A stretch of DNA of 20,184 nucleotides from a virus: positions 1 to 20,184 of IMG/VR virus record IMGVR_UViG_3300007734_000430; one strand, written 5' to 3'. Position 1 is the stretch's first letter. Each line of letters opens with the position of its first letter. Made by a program: the position numbers and the translations under genes. Of this stretch, positions 1-8,066 are shown piece after piece. The notes beneath the pieces are model-generated. The model was not told the DNA's origin and searched no databases. It saw nothing but the letters and a program-made list of their open reading frames with translations.

Positions 1-792
1 ACCGATGGGGAGAGCGGGGCGATGATCCTTGACGGCAAGGAGATCGAAGAAGACGAAGTGCCAGAACCGCCAGTCGATCCGATCACGAAGGCGGGTGACC
101 TATGGCTACTCGGTGATCACCGGCTGCTCTGCGGCGACTCGACGAAGGCCGAGGACGTGGAGCGGCTGATGGCAGGGGCGAAGGCTGGCATGGTTCACAC
201 TGACCCGCCCTACGGGATGTCTTACCAGTCAAATATGCGAACCAAGTCGGCCAAGTTCGCTGTCTTAGAAAACGACGACCGCGTGCTGACGGAATGGATT
301 GAGCCAGCCATCCGCAACAGCGAAGGGTGGGTGTTTATCTGGACTACATGGAAAGTTCTGGAGCAGTGGTTTCCTGTCGTGAAGCCATTTGGAAAGCTGA
401 GCAATCTGGTTGTCTGGAGTAAGGGTGGAGGCGGGATCGGCGACCTTAAGAAAACCTTCTCAACCGACCATGAGATCGCGTTTGTATTTAACCGAGGAGC
501 CGAGTTGTGCGGCAAGCGAATCGGCAGCGTTTGGTCGTTCGGCAAGGACGCCGCAGGCGACTACGAACACCCAACACAGAAGCCAGTTGCATTGGCTGCG
601 GAAGCAATCGACAAGACCACCACCAAGGCCTGCACGGTATACGACCCGTTCCTCGGCTCGGGCTCAACCCTCATTGCCGCAGAGCAATTGAACCGCAAGT
701 GCTACGGCATGGAGATCTCGCCTGCATACTGCGATGTAGTCGTCAAGCGATGGGAAACGCTCACAGGAAAAACGGCAACGCTTTCATCCTAG
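1..792 (+). CDS. DNA adenine/cytosine-N4 methyltransferase, beta class (5' end outside window)
   Basis: This enzyme transfers a methyl group from S-adenosylmethionine to an amino group in DNA. Counting from the first ATG in the window (position 22), the catalytic motif DPPYG is at residues 61-65, HPTQKP at 183-188 and the SAM-binding DPFLGSGST at 208-216. Catalytic motif before SAM motif is the beta-class order of the N6/N4 methylase family (Pfam DNA methylase N4/N6), with the target-recognition region between them. The frame is open through position 1 without a stop, and the text just before the domain (GDLWLLGDHRLLCGDST) usually follows a ParB-like nuclease domain in phage ParB-methyltransferase fusions. 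The gene therefore probably starts upstream, and ATG 22 is unlikely to be the true start. Its place before the terminase fits self-modification of phage DNA. The target sequence cannot be read from the protein. Confidence 0.9.
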   Translation, partial: TDGESGAMILDGKEIEEDEVPEPPVDPITKAGDLWLLGDHRLLCGDSTKAEDVERLMAGAKAGMVHTDPPYGMSYQSNMRTKSAKFAVLENDDRVLTEWIEPAIRNSEGWVFIWTTWKVLEQWFPVVKPFGKLSNLVVWSKGGGGIGDLKKTFSTDHEIAFVFNRGAELCGKRIGSVWSFGKDAAGDYEHPTQKPVALAAEAIDKTTTKACTVYDPFLGSGSTLIAAEQLNRKCYGMEISPAYCDVVVKRWETLTGKTATLSS

Positions 793-800
793 AATCAAAC

Positions 801-1100
801 ATGAGCGACATCACGCCAATCAACAACGAGCCCGATCATCACGCACGAGAAACGCTCGTGCTGCTCGCATCGGCAATCCGCAACGGGTGGCAGATTCCTG
901 ATGCTGCGTTGCGATCTGCACCGAACATCGTTGCAAGCATGCTGATCAACGGAACGGCACGGGAAAAACTACGGGCTGCCGAGGTGCTCATCCGAATGCG
1001 AGATTCGAACATTGCTGCGCTTGCAGTCGGTGACAAGATCGAACGACTCGACTCGGGTGAAGCGACCGAAAACTTTCGCTTTGGACCGATCGAACTTTGA
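801..1100 (+). CDS. Small protein in the small-terminase position, function unproven
   Basis: This 99-residue protein starts MSDITPINNE, eight bases after the methyltransferase stop. It is rich in predicted helix, with an acidic and His-containing N-terminus, a central segment (RNGWQIPDAALRSAPNIVAS) and a charged helix (REKLRAAEVLIRMRDSNIAA). I see no clear helix-turn-helix signature. Proteins of about this size and composition often sit directly before phage large terminases, and position suggests a small terminase subunit or packaging accessory that recognises DNA. That is inference from location only. No good Shine-Dalgarno precedes the ATG. Its TGA overlaps the TTG start of the large terminase (TTGA at 1097-1100), so the two are probably translated together. 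Confidence 0.7.
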   Translation: MSDITPINNEPDHHARETLVLLASAIRNGWQIPDAALRSAPNIVASMLINGTAREKLRAAEVLIRMRDSNIAALAVGDKIERLDSGEATENFRFGPIEL

Positions 1101-2302
1101 CAGTCACAACGCTGACACTTCCAAAGATGTATCCAGCGCAGCGTCGTGTGATCATGGACTCTGCACGCATCGTCGTGATCGAAGCGGCAACCAAAGCCGG
1201 CAAGACTGCAGGCTGCTTGATGTGGTTGCTCGCCAAGGCGTGGAACGACAAGAAGGCAGGCGGCTCGTACTGGTGGGTTGCTCCCGTGTATCAGCAAAGC
1301 AAGATGGCGATGGACCGTGTGAAGAAGTGGCTCATCCAAGCAGATCCGCACAAATCGCACTGGTCATCGCACGACACGGATCTTTGGATCATGTTGCCGA
1401 GCGGCTGCAAGATCTGGTTCAGATCTGCCGACGATCCCGACAACTTGTATGGCGAGGATGTGCGAGCCGCAGTGATGGACGAGGCGACCAGGTGCAAAGA
1501 AGAATCGTGGCACGCCGTGCGATCAACGCTGACGGCAACCCGTGGACAGGTCCGCATCATCGGCAATGTTCGAGGCCGCAAGAATTGGGTGCATCAGATG
1601 GCGCAGCGGGCGGACGGTGTCGACCTCGCATATCACAAACTCACCGCATGGGATGCAGTCGAGGGCGGCATCCTCGAGCGTGAGGAGATCGAGTCTGCAA
1701 AGCGTGACTTGCCCGATCATGTGTTCCGTGAGTTGTATCTCGCCGAGCCTGCAGACGATGGCGGGAATCCCTTCGGCATTCCTGCGATCGGTCGATGCGT
1801 GATGCCGCTGTCCACCGATCCAGTCGCAGCGTGGGGAGTCGATCTCGCAAAGTCGCACGACTGGACCGTTGCAGTTGGGCTCGATGCCGACTACAGAGTT
1901 GCGCAGATTCACAGGTGGCAATCGGACTGGGGACAAACCAAGCGGCGACTCATCGAGATCATCGGCGACAAGCCTGCATTGATCGACTCGACTGGTGTGG
2001 GCGATCCGATCGTCGAGGAGTTGCAGAGATCGCTGCCGTGTGTCGAGAGGTTCAAGTTCACATCGCAGAGCAAGCAGCAGATCATGGAAGGGCTCGCCGC
2101 TCGAATTCAAAGTGGTGGCATAGGATTCTGTGATGGTTGGCTGCGTGATGAGTTGGAGGCGTTTGAATTTGAGTACTCTCGCAGCGGTGTCAAGTACAGT
2201 GCACCATCGGGCGTACACGATGACGGCGTGTGCGCACTCGCTCTCGCCGTTCGCTTGTTGGGTACGACCGCACGAAACACGCTCGAAGTAAGGATAATTT
2301 GA
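1097..2302 (+). CDS. terL: Terminase large subunit
   Basis: This is the ATP-driven motor and nuclease that packages DNA into the prohead through the portal. In the 401-residue reading the N-terminal ATPase has a Walker-A-like EAATKAGKTAG (residues 29-39) and a Walker B RAAVMDEA (123-130, D128-E129). The C-terminal RNase H-like nuclease supplies acidic residues in WGVDLAKSHD (D249), LIDSTGVGD (D297) and HDDGVCALALA (D375/D376), the usual terminase pattern. Length is a little short but complete. The TTG at 1097 overlaps the previous stop (TTGA). The alternative ATG at 1127 (MYPAQRR) would lose only ten residues. The stop at 2300-2302 overlaps the portal ATG. The family is clear from the motifs and from the portal next door. 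Confidence 0.93.
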   Translation: MTVTTLTLPKMYPAQRRVIMDSARIVVIEAATKAGKTAGCLMWLLAKAWNDKKAGGSYWWVAPVYQQSKMAMDRVKKWLIQADPHKSHWSSHDTDLWIMLPSGCKIWFRSADDPDNLYGEDVRAAVMDEATRCKEESWHAVRSTLTATRGQVRIIGNVRGRKNWVHQMAQRADGVDLAYHKLTAWDAVEGGILEREEIESAKRDLPDHVFRELYLAEPADDGGNPFGIPAIGRCVMPLSTDPVAAWGVDLAKSHDWTVAVGLDADYRVAQIHRWQSDWGQTKRRLIEIIGDKPALIDSTGVGDPIVEELQRSLPCVERFKFTSQSKQQIMEGLAARIQSGGIGFCDGWLRDELEAFEFEYSRSGVKYSAPSGVHDDGVCALALAVRLLGTTARNTLEVRII

Positions 2303-4440
2303 TGGCACTACTAGACTTCTTCCGACGACGACGACCCGACCTGACGACCAAAGCGGTCTACGACGATTCAAAGTTTGTTCAATCATCCATCTCGATTCTC
2401 GACAATGCTGCAGGGCGTGGCAAGTTGCCACCATTTTCAATGCAGCGGAGCGTGCTCTCATTTGAATCTTGGGTGTACGCAGCGGCAATGCTCAATGCGC
2501 AGGCCGCATCGAGTGTGCCTCTGCGTTTATATGTTCGTGCAGATGCGCAAGGACCGCAAAAGTTCTGGCGCACTCGCAAGGTGTCTCGATCTCGCAAGGC
2601 GTATCTACTCGGAGACAGTGAGCGCAAGCCATCGCCGAGCGTGATGAAGTCGGCAGCAACTGCAGGCGATTTCGAGGAGGTCGTTGATGCGCATCCGATC
2701 CTCGAGTTGCTTCGCAAGGCGAACCAGTACGAGGACGGCTTCTCGCAGAGCGTGATGCGCATGCTCTACATGGAGTTGTGCGGCAATGCGTATCTGCATG
2801 TCGTGACTGACAAGGCTCTCGGCGTGCCATGCGAACTGTTCACCGTGCCTGCGCAGAATGTCACGATCCTGCCCGGCAAGACTCAACTGGTCGAGGCGTA
2901 TCTGTACGGCACGGATCGAAACTCGATGCAGCGGTTTGAACTCGACGAGATCATCCACTTCAAGCGACCCAACCCACGCAATCTTTACTACGGGCTCGGC
3001 AAGGTGGAGGCTGCGTACGGTGCGATCCAACAATCGCAAGCAGCGCACATTCAGGATCTGTCGTTCCTTGAGAACATGAGCCGACCCGACTATGCAGCGA
3101 TCGTAAAGGGTGGCGCAAGCGAAGCGTCGATGCGGCGGTTCGAGGAGTCGATGAGGTCGCTGCACCAGGGAACTCGCAAGAGTGGTCGCATGGTCACGAT
3201 CAGCGGCGACATCCAACTGATGCCGCTGAATTTCCCAAGCAAGGATCTGACTGGTCGTGATGACATCGTTGAGGAGATCTCTGCGTGCTTCGGCGTTCCA
3301 GTCTCGATGCTCAAGGCAAACGATCCGAACCTCGCATCGGCGCAGGCGGGCTACTCGATGTGGCGTGAGACAACGATCGCACCGATCTGCCGCATGGACG
3401 AAGAGACGCTGAACAGTCGACTGCTTCCGTTGTTCGGCATCCACGAGGATGCTTACTTGGCGTACGACAATCCCGTTCCCGAGAACCGAGTTGCAGACTC
3501 TGCCGAGCGATCGGTTGCAGTTGCGGGCGGATGGCGCACACCCAACGAAGCACGACTCGAAGAAGGCTACGAAGCACTCGAGACACCGCACGCCGACATG
3601 CTGCATGTCAACGGCTTGCCACTTGGTGGAGTGCCACCAGTCTCGCCGTTCGGCGCACCTGCTCCGATGCCGTCATACGCAGCACCTGCACCTGCACCAG
3701 TCGAAGAGCCTGCGCAGTTGCCACCGACTGCAGAGGTTGAACAGCCTGCAGCAAAGGCGTTGTCTGATGTCGACACTACACCGACTGACGAGATGGCGAC
3801 GCTCGCACTCCGTGGGCTCAAGTATCGTGAGGAGTTCGGGCGTGGCGGGACTGCCGTCGGCGTTGCACGAGCACGAGACATCGGCAACATGGTCTCGCTT
3901 TCGCCTGACACGATCGGACGCATGAACAGTTTCTTTGCTCGTCACCGTGTGGATCTCGATGCAGTCGGCGCACGATCAGGCGACGAGGGATATCCAAGCG
4001 CAGGTGCGATTGCTTGGATGTTGTGGGGCGGCGATCCGAACAACCCTGACGGTGCAGGCGCAGCGTGGGCTGCACGCAAGGCGGAGGAACTCGCAGGCGC
4101 AAGCGATGTCAAATCCAAGGCGGTCGACTGTGTCGGCGACAAGATCTCGACGCTGATCGGCGAGGGCTATGCGCAGGACCAAGCCGTGGCGATTGCGATC
4201 TCGATGTGCGGTGGCAAGTCGTTCGATGATGCGTTGATCGAATACGAAAGTGCACGGCAGGAAAAAATGGCGAGCGCACGCATCAAGATCGCAGCGATGG
4301 AAGCGAAGGCGTGGGACGCAGTGCAGCAACAACCAAAGATCGAGGCGTTGCAGGCTGAACTCGACGCGATGAAGGACCGCACGAAGTCACTCGATGAGAT
4401 CGTGACGATGCTGACCGAAGCACTCGGAGACGAGGCGTGA
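2302..4440 (+). CDS. Portal protein with long C-terminal extension
   Basis: The portal forms the dodecameric ring at one capsid vertex through which DNA passes and to which the connector binds. The start at 2302 (MALLDFFRRRRPDL) overlaps the terminase stop as TGATG. The reading frame also runs further upstream, but only inside terminase code. Residues about 1-430 match the HK97-type portal pattern, including a typical core segment (YGLGKVEAAYGAIQQSQAAH) and VPVSMLKANDPN. A Pro/Ala-rich linker at about 437-487 leads to three extra parts. Residues about 505-600 form a compact domain (GLKYREEFGRGG, VARARDIGNM, GYPSAGAIAWMLWGGDP). Residues about 610-638 hold a short motif (DKISTLIGEGYAQDQAVAIA). 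A charged probable coiled coil fills about 648-712. I remember both small elements as recurrent in phage head proteins, function unknown. At 712 residues it is far longer than the usual 400-500. Confidence 0.92.
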   Translation: MALLDFFRRRRPDLTTKAVYDDSKFVQSSISILDNAAGRGKLPPFSMQRSVLSFESWVYAAAMLNAQAASSVPLRLYVRADAQGPQKFWRTRKVSRSRKAYLLGDSERKPSPSVMKSAATAGDFEEVVDAHPILELLRKANQYEDGFSQSVMRMLYMELCGNAYLHVVTDKALGVPCELFTVPAQNVTILPGKTQLVEAYLYGTDRNSMQRFELDEIIHFKRPNPRNLYYGLGKVEAAYGAIQQSQAAHIQDLSFLENMSRPDYAAIVKGGASEASMRRFEESMRSLHQGTRKSGRMVTISGDIQLMPLNFPSKDLTGRDDIVEEISACFGVPVSMLKANDPNLASAQAGYSMWRETTIAPICRMDEETLNSRLLPLFGIHEDAYLAYDNPVPENRVADSAERSVAVAGGWRTPNEARLEEGYEALETPHADMLHVNGLPLGGVPPVSPFGAPAPMPSYAAPAPAPVEEPAQLPPTAEVEQPAAKALSDVDTTPTDEMATLALRGLKYREEFGRGGTAVGVARARDIGNMVSLSPDTIGRMNSFFARHRVDLDAVGARSGDEGYPSAGAIAWMLWGGDPNNPDGAGAAWAARKAEELAGASDVKSKAVDCVGDKISTLIGEGYAQDQAVAIAISMCGGKSFDDALIEYESARQEKMASARIKIAAMEAKAWDAVQQQPKIEALQAELDAMKDRTKSLDEIVTMLTEALGDEA

Positions 4441-6362
4441 GCGACAAGGAAAAGATCAAGGCGGCCGTCAGCAAGTTGCGGCGCAAAGATCCTCGAGTGA
4501 TCGCCATCCGCAACATGATTGCGCTGGCGAAGGCGAAAGGCACACCAGGGGACACAGGCAAGGACGGCATCGACGGTCTGCGTGGTGCGGACGGCATCAA
4601 TGGCATGAACGGCATCGACGGTCTGCGTGGTGCTGACGGACTGCACGGCGCAAAGGGACTTGACGGACTCAAGGGTGAGGTCGGCGCAGTCGGTCCGCAA
4701 GGCGACAAGGGCGAAGCCGGGATGATCTGGCGTGGCACATATCGCAATGACATCGAGTACGACATCGGTGATGTTGTCGGCGTGAGTGGCTCGGCTTATG
4801 TTTGCGTCGCTGCAACAAACCAAGCACCACCAGTCGGCTTCGGTTGGGAGTTGCTTGTGTCTCGTGGTGCGCAAGGTGTGCGTGGAATCAAGGGCGAGGA
4901 CGGAACTGGTGGCGGCGGCGCAGCAGCGGCAGGCACATTGACGGGCGCAACACTTGCCGCCAATGTCGTCACATCGAGTCTCACGCAGGTTGGAACGCTT
5001 GAATTTTTGACGGTCACAAATACGATCACTGGCAGTATCACGGGCAACGCAGCGAGTGCAACTGTTGCAACAAGCGCAAGCTCTGCATTGACTGCAACGA
5101 CTGCGACGACTGCAACGAGCGCAACCACCGCTGCAACAGTCACAACAGCAGCGCAACCGACGATCACATCGGTCGGCACGCTGACCGCCATCAACACGAG
5201 CGGAGTCATCACAGGCACGAACACGACTGCATCGACATCCTCGACAACAGGTGCTCTCATCATCGCAGGTGGCGTTGGCATTGCGAAAGACTCGTTCATT
5301 AACGGTCATCGCATCGGCGTTGGATTGTTGGCAAGTCAAACGAATCTTGCAGTCGGAACAAATGCGCTCAACTCAACAATCGCACTCGGCGTTGACAATG
5401 TTGCCGTTGGATATTTAGCGGGACAAAATGTCACGAGCGGTGCAAACAATGTCATGCTCGGCAGCAATGCTGGATTTTCAAACACAAGCGGCGCATCTTA
5501 CAATGTTTTTCTTGGCAGCAATGCGGGATACTTTATTACTTCGGGCAATGAAACAACTTGCGTCGGTGGTGATGCAGGACGAAGGCAGGCTGACGGCTCG
5601 ACAAATATGACCGCATCGAGCAACAGTGTCTACATCGGATACAACGCAAAAGGATTCAACAACTCTGACAGCAACACGATTGTCATCGGTTCAAACGCAA
5701 TTGGTCTCGGCGCAAACAAGACAACGATCGGCACATCGTCCACCACAGAGACCAAGTTGTTCGGACAACTGACGCTCGATGCGACCGCTTGCATCTCTGC
5801 ATCAACTGCGACTGCGCTTGCGCTCAAGACAGTAGTTCCCGCAGGGACTGGTGTCACGCCGACCGTGCAAATTATCTGTCCATCGGCTGCGTACACGCTC
5901 ACAAACGGGACTGGAGCGCAAGCAGTTTTCAACACGGGGATGAGGACGATCACGCTTCAGGCATCAACAACCTATATGTTCGAGGGTCAGTACCTGATTA
6001 CGACAGGCACAACGACACACATCACATCAATGAGTTTCGTGCTGACATCGGCGACGATGACGAATTGCAATTGGGCAACTGTGTCAGGTTCACCTACTGC
6101 ATTGAATGCAGGAAGTTCTGGCGCATTCACCGCAATTTTTAATTCAGTTGCAGGCGGTGCTATCAACACGACAACAACTGCAGCAAACAAAGTGATCACA
6201 TTCAAGGGAATCATGCGAGTCAATGCCGCAGGAACACTTGTTCCAAACATCGCATTCTCTGCAGCACCAGGTGTCACCTGCTCGACATTGATCGGCTCGT
6301 ACATCAAGTTCTATCCCATCGGATCGAACACGATCGACAGCGTCGGGACTGCGATCTCATGA
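4437..6362 (+). CDS. Collagen-like, beta-roll fibre protein (possible head fibre)
   Basis: This 641-residue modular protein starts at a GTG overlapping the portal stop (GTGA). A basic helical N-terminus (residues 1-34) is followed by 20 uninterrupted Gly-X-Y triplets (35-94). Next comes a small aromatic domain at about 95-144 (MIWRGTYRNDIEYDIGDVVG to GWELLVSRG), resembling the carbohydrate-binding-like modules often strung between phage collagen repeats, and then a second short Gly-X-Y run. A Thr/Ala-rich stretch (about 195-245) precedes repeated NxAxGxxA-type units at about 303-434 (NLAVGTNAL, NVAVGYLAG, NVMLGSNAG, NVFLGSNAG, SVYIGYNAK, TIVIGSNAI), the pattern of trimeric YadA-head beta-rolls. 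A beta-rich C-terminal domain (about 443-641) may be the tip. This architecture indicates a trimeric surface fibre. Its place between portal and MuF suggests a head-attached fibre, although tail use is possible. Confidence 0.82.
   Translation: MSDKEKIKAAVSKLRRKDPRVIAIRNMIALAKAKGTPGDTGKDGIDGLRGADGINGMNGIDGLRGADGLHGAKGLDGLKGEVGAVGPQGDKGEAGMIWRGTYRNDIEYDIGDVVGVSGSAYVCVAATNQAPPVGFGWELLVSRGAQGVRGIKGEDGTGGGGAAAAGTLTGATLAANVVTSSLTQVGTLEFLTVTNTITGSITGNAASATVATSASSALTATTATTATSATTAATVTTAAQPTITSVGTLTAINTSGVITGTNTTASTSSTTGALIIAGGVGIAKDSFINGHRIGVGLLASQTNLAVGTNALNSTIALGVDNVAVGYLAGQNVTSGANNVMLGSNAGFSNTSGASYNVFLGSNAGYFITSGNETTCVGGDAGRRQADGSTNMTASSNSVYIGYNAKGFNNSDSNTIVIGSNAIGLGANKTTIGTSSTTETKLFGQLTLDATACISASTATALALKTVVPAGTGVTPTVQIICPSAAYTLTNGTGAQAVFNTGMRTITLQASTTYMFEGQYLITTGTTTHITSMSFVLTSATMTNCNWATVSGSPTALNAGSSGAFTAIFNSVAGGAINTTTTAANKVITFKGIMRVNAAGTLVPNIAFSAAPGVTCSTLIGSYIKFYPIGSNTIDSVGTAIS
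4566..4633 (+). repeat. 45-bp-period direct repeat in collagen-coding DNA
   Basis: A 23-base identical segment occurs at 4566-4588 and again at 4611-4633. The period is 45 bp, exactly five Gly-X-Y triplets, and it encodes GIDGLRGAD twice. Nucleotide identity at this level suggests recent in-frame duplication, or a site for length variation by slippage or recombination. Confidence 0.75.
5091..5160 (+). repeat. Low-complexity Thr/Ala-coding microsatellite-like tract
   Basis: The DNA repeats imperfect ACTGCAACG-like units that encode a TATTATSATTAA-type stretch within the fibre gene. It is probably a flexible linker or stalk segment between the collagen part and the beta-roll repeats. Confidence 0.55.
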
Positions 6363-7270
6363 CACACAACAAAGCCTGCCCATGCCTCACCTGCAAGTCT
6401 GCGAAGCCTCCGCTGTGGTGGATCGACTTCAACGCAGAAAAACAAGTCATCGTCAAGGACGGAATCAGCGAGAAATTCGCTGCGGCCGAGGCTCGAGCCG
6501 TTCGTGCATTCGCCGAAGGCATCCAAGCCGACATCGACAAGGTGATCGAAGAAGTCTCACGTAAACTCTCCGCATCCATTCGTGCAGGCGACACGGTGAC
6601 ACAGCGACAACTCGAAGAAGTCCAGGCGGCACTCAAGGCATCGCAGAAGAAACTCATCGACGATCTTGCGAACACGGCCAAGCCGTACGCACAAACAATC
6701 GCAGAGGCTGGACTCTCGCAAGGCGCATCCCTTCTGCCCGATGGATCTCTTGATCTCGGGCTTCTTTCTGGCAAGGCTTCCGAGTTCGTCGTGCAAGCGA
6801 CCAACCGTGCAGCCATTCGCATGGCACGATCAGTCTCCGACTCACTCGCAGAGCGTGTGTCAAACATCATTCGCATCGGCATCGAGGAGACAGCGACAGG
6901 CACAGATGTCATCGGGCTGCTCGAGGAAGCAGGCTTCGACGAGAACCGTGCGCAGACGATCGCACGAACAGAGTCTGCTCGTGCGTACACCGATGGACAG
7001 AATGCAGCGTGGGAGGCGAGCGGAGTTGTGAAGGGCAAGACATGGCTCGTGTCTCCGTACGCTTGCGAGTTCTGCGAAGCCGCGGCAAAAGAGTTCGGCG
7101 AGAAATCAGTCGGCGTGAATGATGCGTTCTACGAGCGAGGCGCAACGCTCACCGCTGCAAGTGGCGCAACTATGGCACTAGACTTTGATGACACGAGCGG
7201 ACCGCCCCTGCACCCGAACTGCAGGTGCAGCCTGCTACCAGTAATCGACTACGAAGGACCAGACGAATGA
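6359..7270 (+). CDS. MuF/SPP1 gp7-like head morphogenesis protein
   Basis: This minor head protein is usually packaged inside the capsid close to the portal. The 303-residue product starts at ATG 6359, overlapping the fibre stop (ATGA). A long helical middle region (about 40-200) leads to the conserved MuF C-terminal domain. That domain shows RTESARAYTDGQ starting at R203, the Cys pair CEFC at 236-239 after a tryptophan strand (KTWLVSPYA), and HPNCRC at 285-290, which together mark the family (Pfam phage Mu F-like). The N-terminus carries an additional CPCLTC cluster (about residues 8-13) that is not part of the usual domain. It lies just before the protease and capsid genes, as expected. The MuF assignment is firm. 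The role of the N-terminal cysteines is unknown. Confidence 0.9.
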   Translation: MTHNKACPCLTCKSAKPPLWWIDFNAEKQVIVKDGISEKFAAAEARAVRAFAEGIQADIDKVIEEVSRKLSASIRAGDTVTQRQLEEVQAALKASQKKLIDDLANTAKPYAQTIAEAGLSQGASLLPDGSLDLGLLSGKASEFVVQATNRAAIRMARSVSDSLAERVSNIIRIGIEETATGTDVIGLLEEAGFDENRAQTIARTESARAYTDGQNAAWEASGVVKGKTWLVSPYACEFCEAAAKEFGEKSVGVNDAFYERGATLTAASGATMALDFDDTSGPPLHPNCRCSLLPVIDYEGPDE

Positions 7271-7950
7271 ACCTACAAAAAACCTGCAACGCAACATTCA
7301 AGGCGATCGGCGATGGACTGACAAAGTTCACGGCGATCATCACAACGCACGCCATCGACCGTGATCAGGATGTCGTGATCCCGTCAGGCATGAACTCGAA
7401 AGAGTACGAGTCGAATCCAGTCCTGCTCTACTCGCACGACCCGAACAAGCCGATCGGAAAGATGGTCACGATGCGCCGTGGCGAGTCATCGATCGATGCA
7501 GACTTTGTCCTTGCGCCTCGACCCGACACACACGAGGGCGAGTGGCTGCCTGACACCGTGGGCGCACTCATGAAGTTTGGCGCACTCAAGGGCGTGTCGA
7601 TCGGATATATGCCGCTTGATGGCGGCGTGCGAAGGGCAAGCAAGGAAGATGCGACCAAGTACGGCACAGGTGTCAAGCAGGTCTACAGCAAGTGGAAACT
7701 CCTCGAGGTGTCCGTGGTCTCGATCCCGTCGAACCAAGAAGCGTTGATCAACGCCGTCAGCAAAGGCATCGTGACGACTGCAAGCCTCAAGGCTCTCGGC
7801 TGCAATGTTCCCTTGGTGAAACTTGCGCCAGTCGTCGTCGAACCCAAGCCGATGCACCGTGTGCAGATTGTCATGCCTGCGTATGTCAAGTCTGACATTG
7901 CCGACGCTGCGAAGGTTGCGATCAGCAAGATGCGTGGACAGTTTCGCTGA
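7267..7950 (+). CDS. HK97-type prohead protease
   Basis: This serine protease cleaves the N-terminal scaffold part of the capsid protein during prohead maturation and then degrades itself. From ATG 7267, which overlaps the MuF stop (ATGA), the product is 227 residues, normal for the family. Family landmarks are the entry DRDQDVVIPSG (31-41), the catalytic His in LLYSHD (H57), the catalytic Ser in LKGVSIGY (S111) and the later strand LLEVSVVSIPSNQEA (about 145-159). The 70 residues after that are unlike the core and may be a self-cleaved tail or capsid-targeting part. An in-frame ATG at 7225 would lie inside the MuF gene, and the overlapping ATGA start is preferred. The capsid gene downstream is the expected substrate. 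Confidence 0.93.
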   Translation: MNLQKTCNATFKAIGDGLTKFTAIITTHAIDRDQDVVIPSGMNSKEYESNPVLLYSHDPNKPIGKMVTMRRGESSIDADFVLAPRPDTHEGEWLPDTVGALMKFGALKGVSIGYMPLDGGVRRASKEDATKYGTGVKQVYSKWKLLEVSVVSIPSNQEALINAVSKGIVTTASLKALGCNVPLVKLAPVVVEPKPMHRVQIVMPAYVKSDIADAAKVAISKMRGQFR

Positions 7951-7962
7951 CCCGCCTATAGT
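7935..7962 (+). promoter_or_regulatory. Candidate sigma70-type promoter for the capsid genes
   Basis: TGGACA at 7935-7940 and TATAGT at 7957-7962 each match the -35 and -10 consensus at five of six positions, with a 16-base spacer. The -35 lies in the end of the protease gene. Transcription would begin near 7968-7970 and leave a leader of about 98 bases before the capsid ATG. It sits ahead of the longest non-coding gap in the window, which supports it. No experiment is implied, and the host sigma preference is unknown. Confidence 0.55.
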
Positions 7963-8066
7963 CTCAACATACAGGTGATTCGGATCGGTGACCCTGACAG
8001 GTCGAACGAGTGACTCGAACTGCGGCGTAGTTCAATTCATTTATTCCCCTCATCAGGAGACATCAC
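7951..8066 (+). promoter_or_regulatory. Capsid-gene leader region
   Basis: This 116-base gap is the longest non-coding stretch in the window. It contains the -10 element, a leader with short inverted repeats (for example GACC/GGTC near 8000 and CGAGT/ACTCG near 8010) too small to call a structure, and a Shine-Dalgarno AGGAGA at 8055-8060, six bases before the ATG. I see no small ORF or RNA gene in it. Confidence 0.6.

Noticed and set aside
1012-1683. Plus-strand open frame of 223 codons overlapping the terminase in another frame
   Set aside because: Arg/Ser/Gln-rich out-of-frame product. The terminase frame is firmly supported.
1523-2488. Minus-strand open frame of 321 codons opposite the terminase
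   Set aside because: The + strand gene has ATPase and nuclease motifs. The antisense frame is an effect of codon composition.
2605-3606. Minus-strand open frame of 333 codons opposite the portal gene
   Set aside because: Same reason: composition shadow of a clear portal gene, without motifs or ribosome site.
4167-5339. Long minus-strand open frame (390 codons) opposite the portal end and fibre gene
   Set aside because: It is Cys/Arg-rich nonsense made by the antisense of Gly-X-Y and Thr/Ala codons, has no family-like pattern, and overlaps two well-supported + strand genes.
7995-8020. Operator-like or riboswitch-like structure in the capsid leader
   Set aside because: Inverted repeats are only 4-5 bases with poor loops, so they are not distinguishable from chance.
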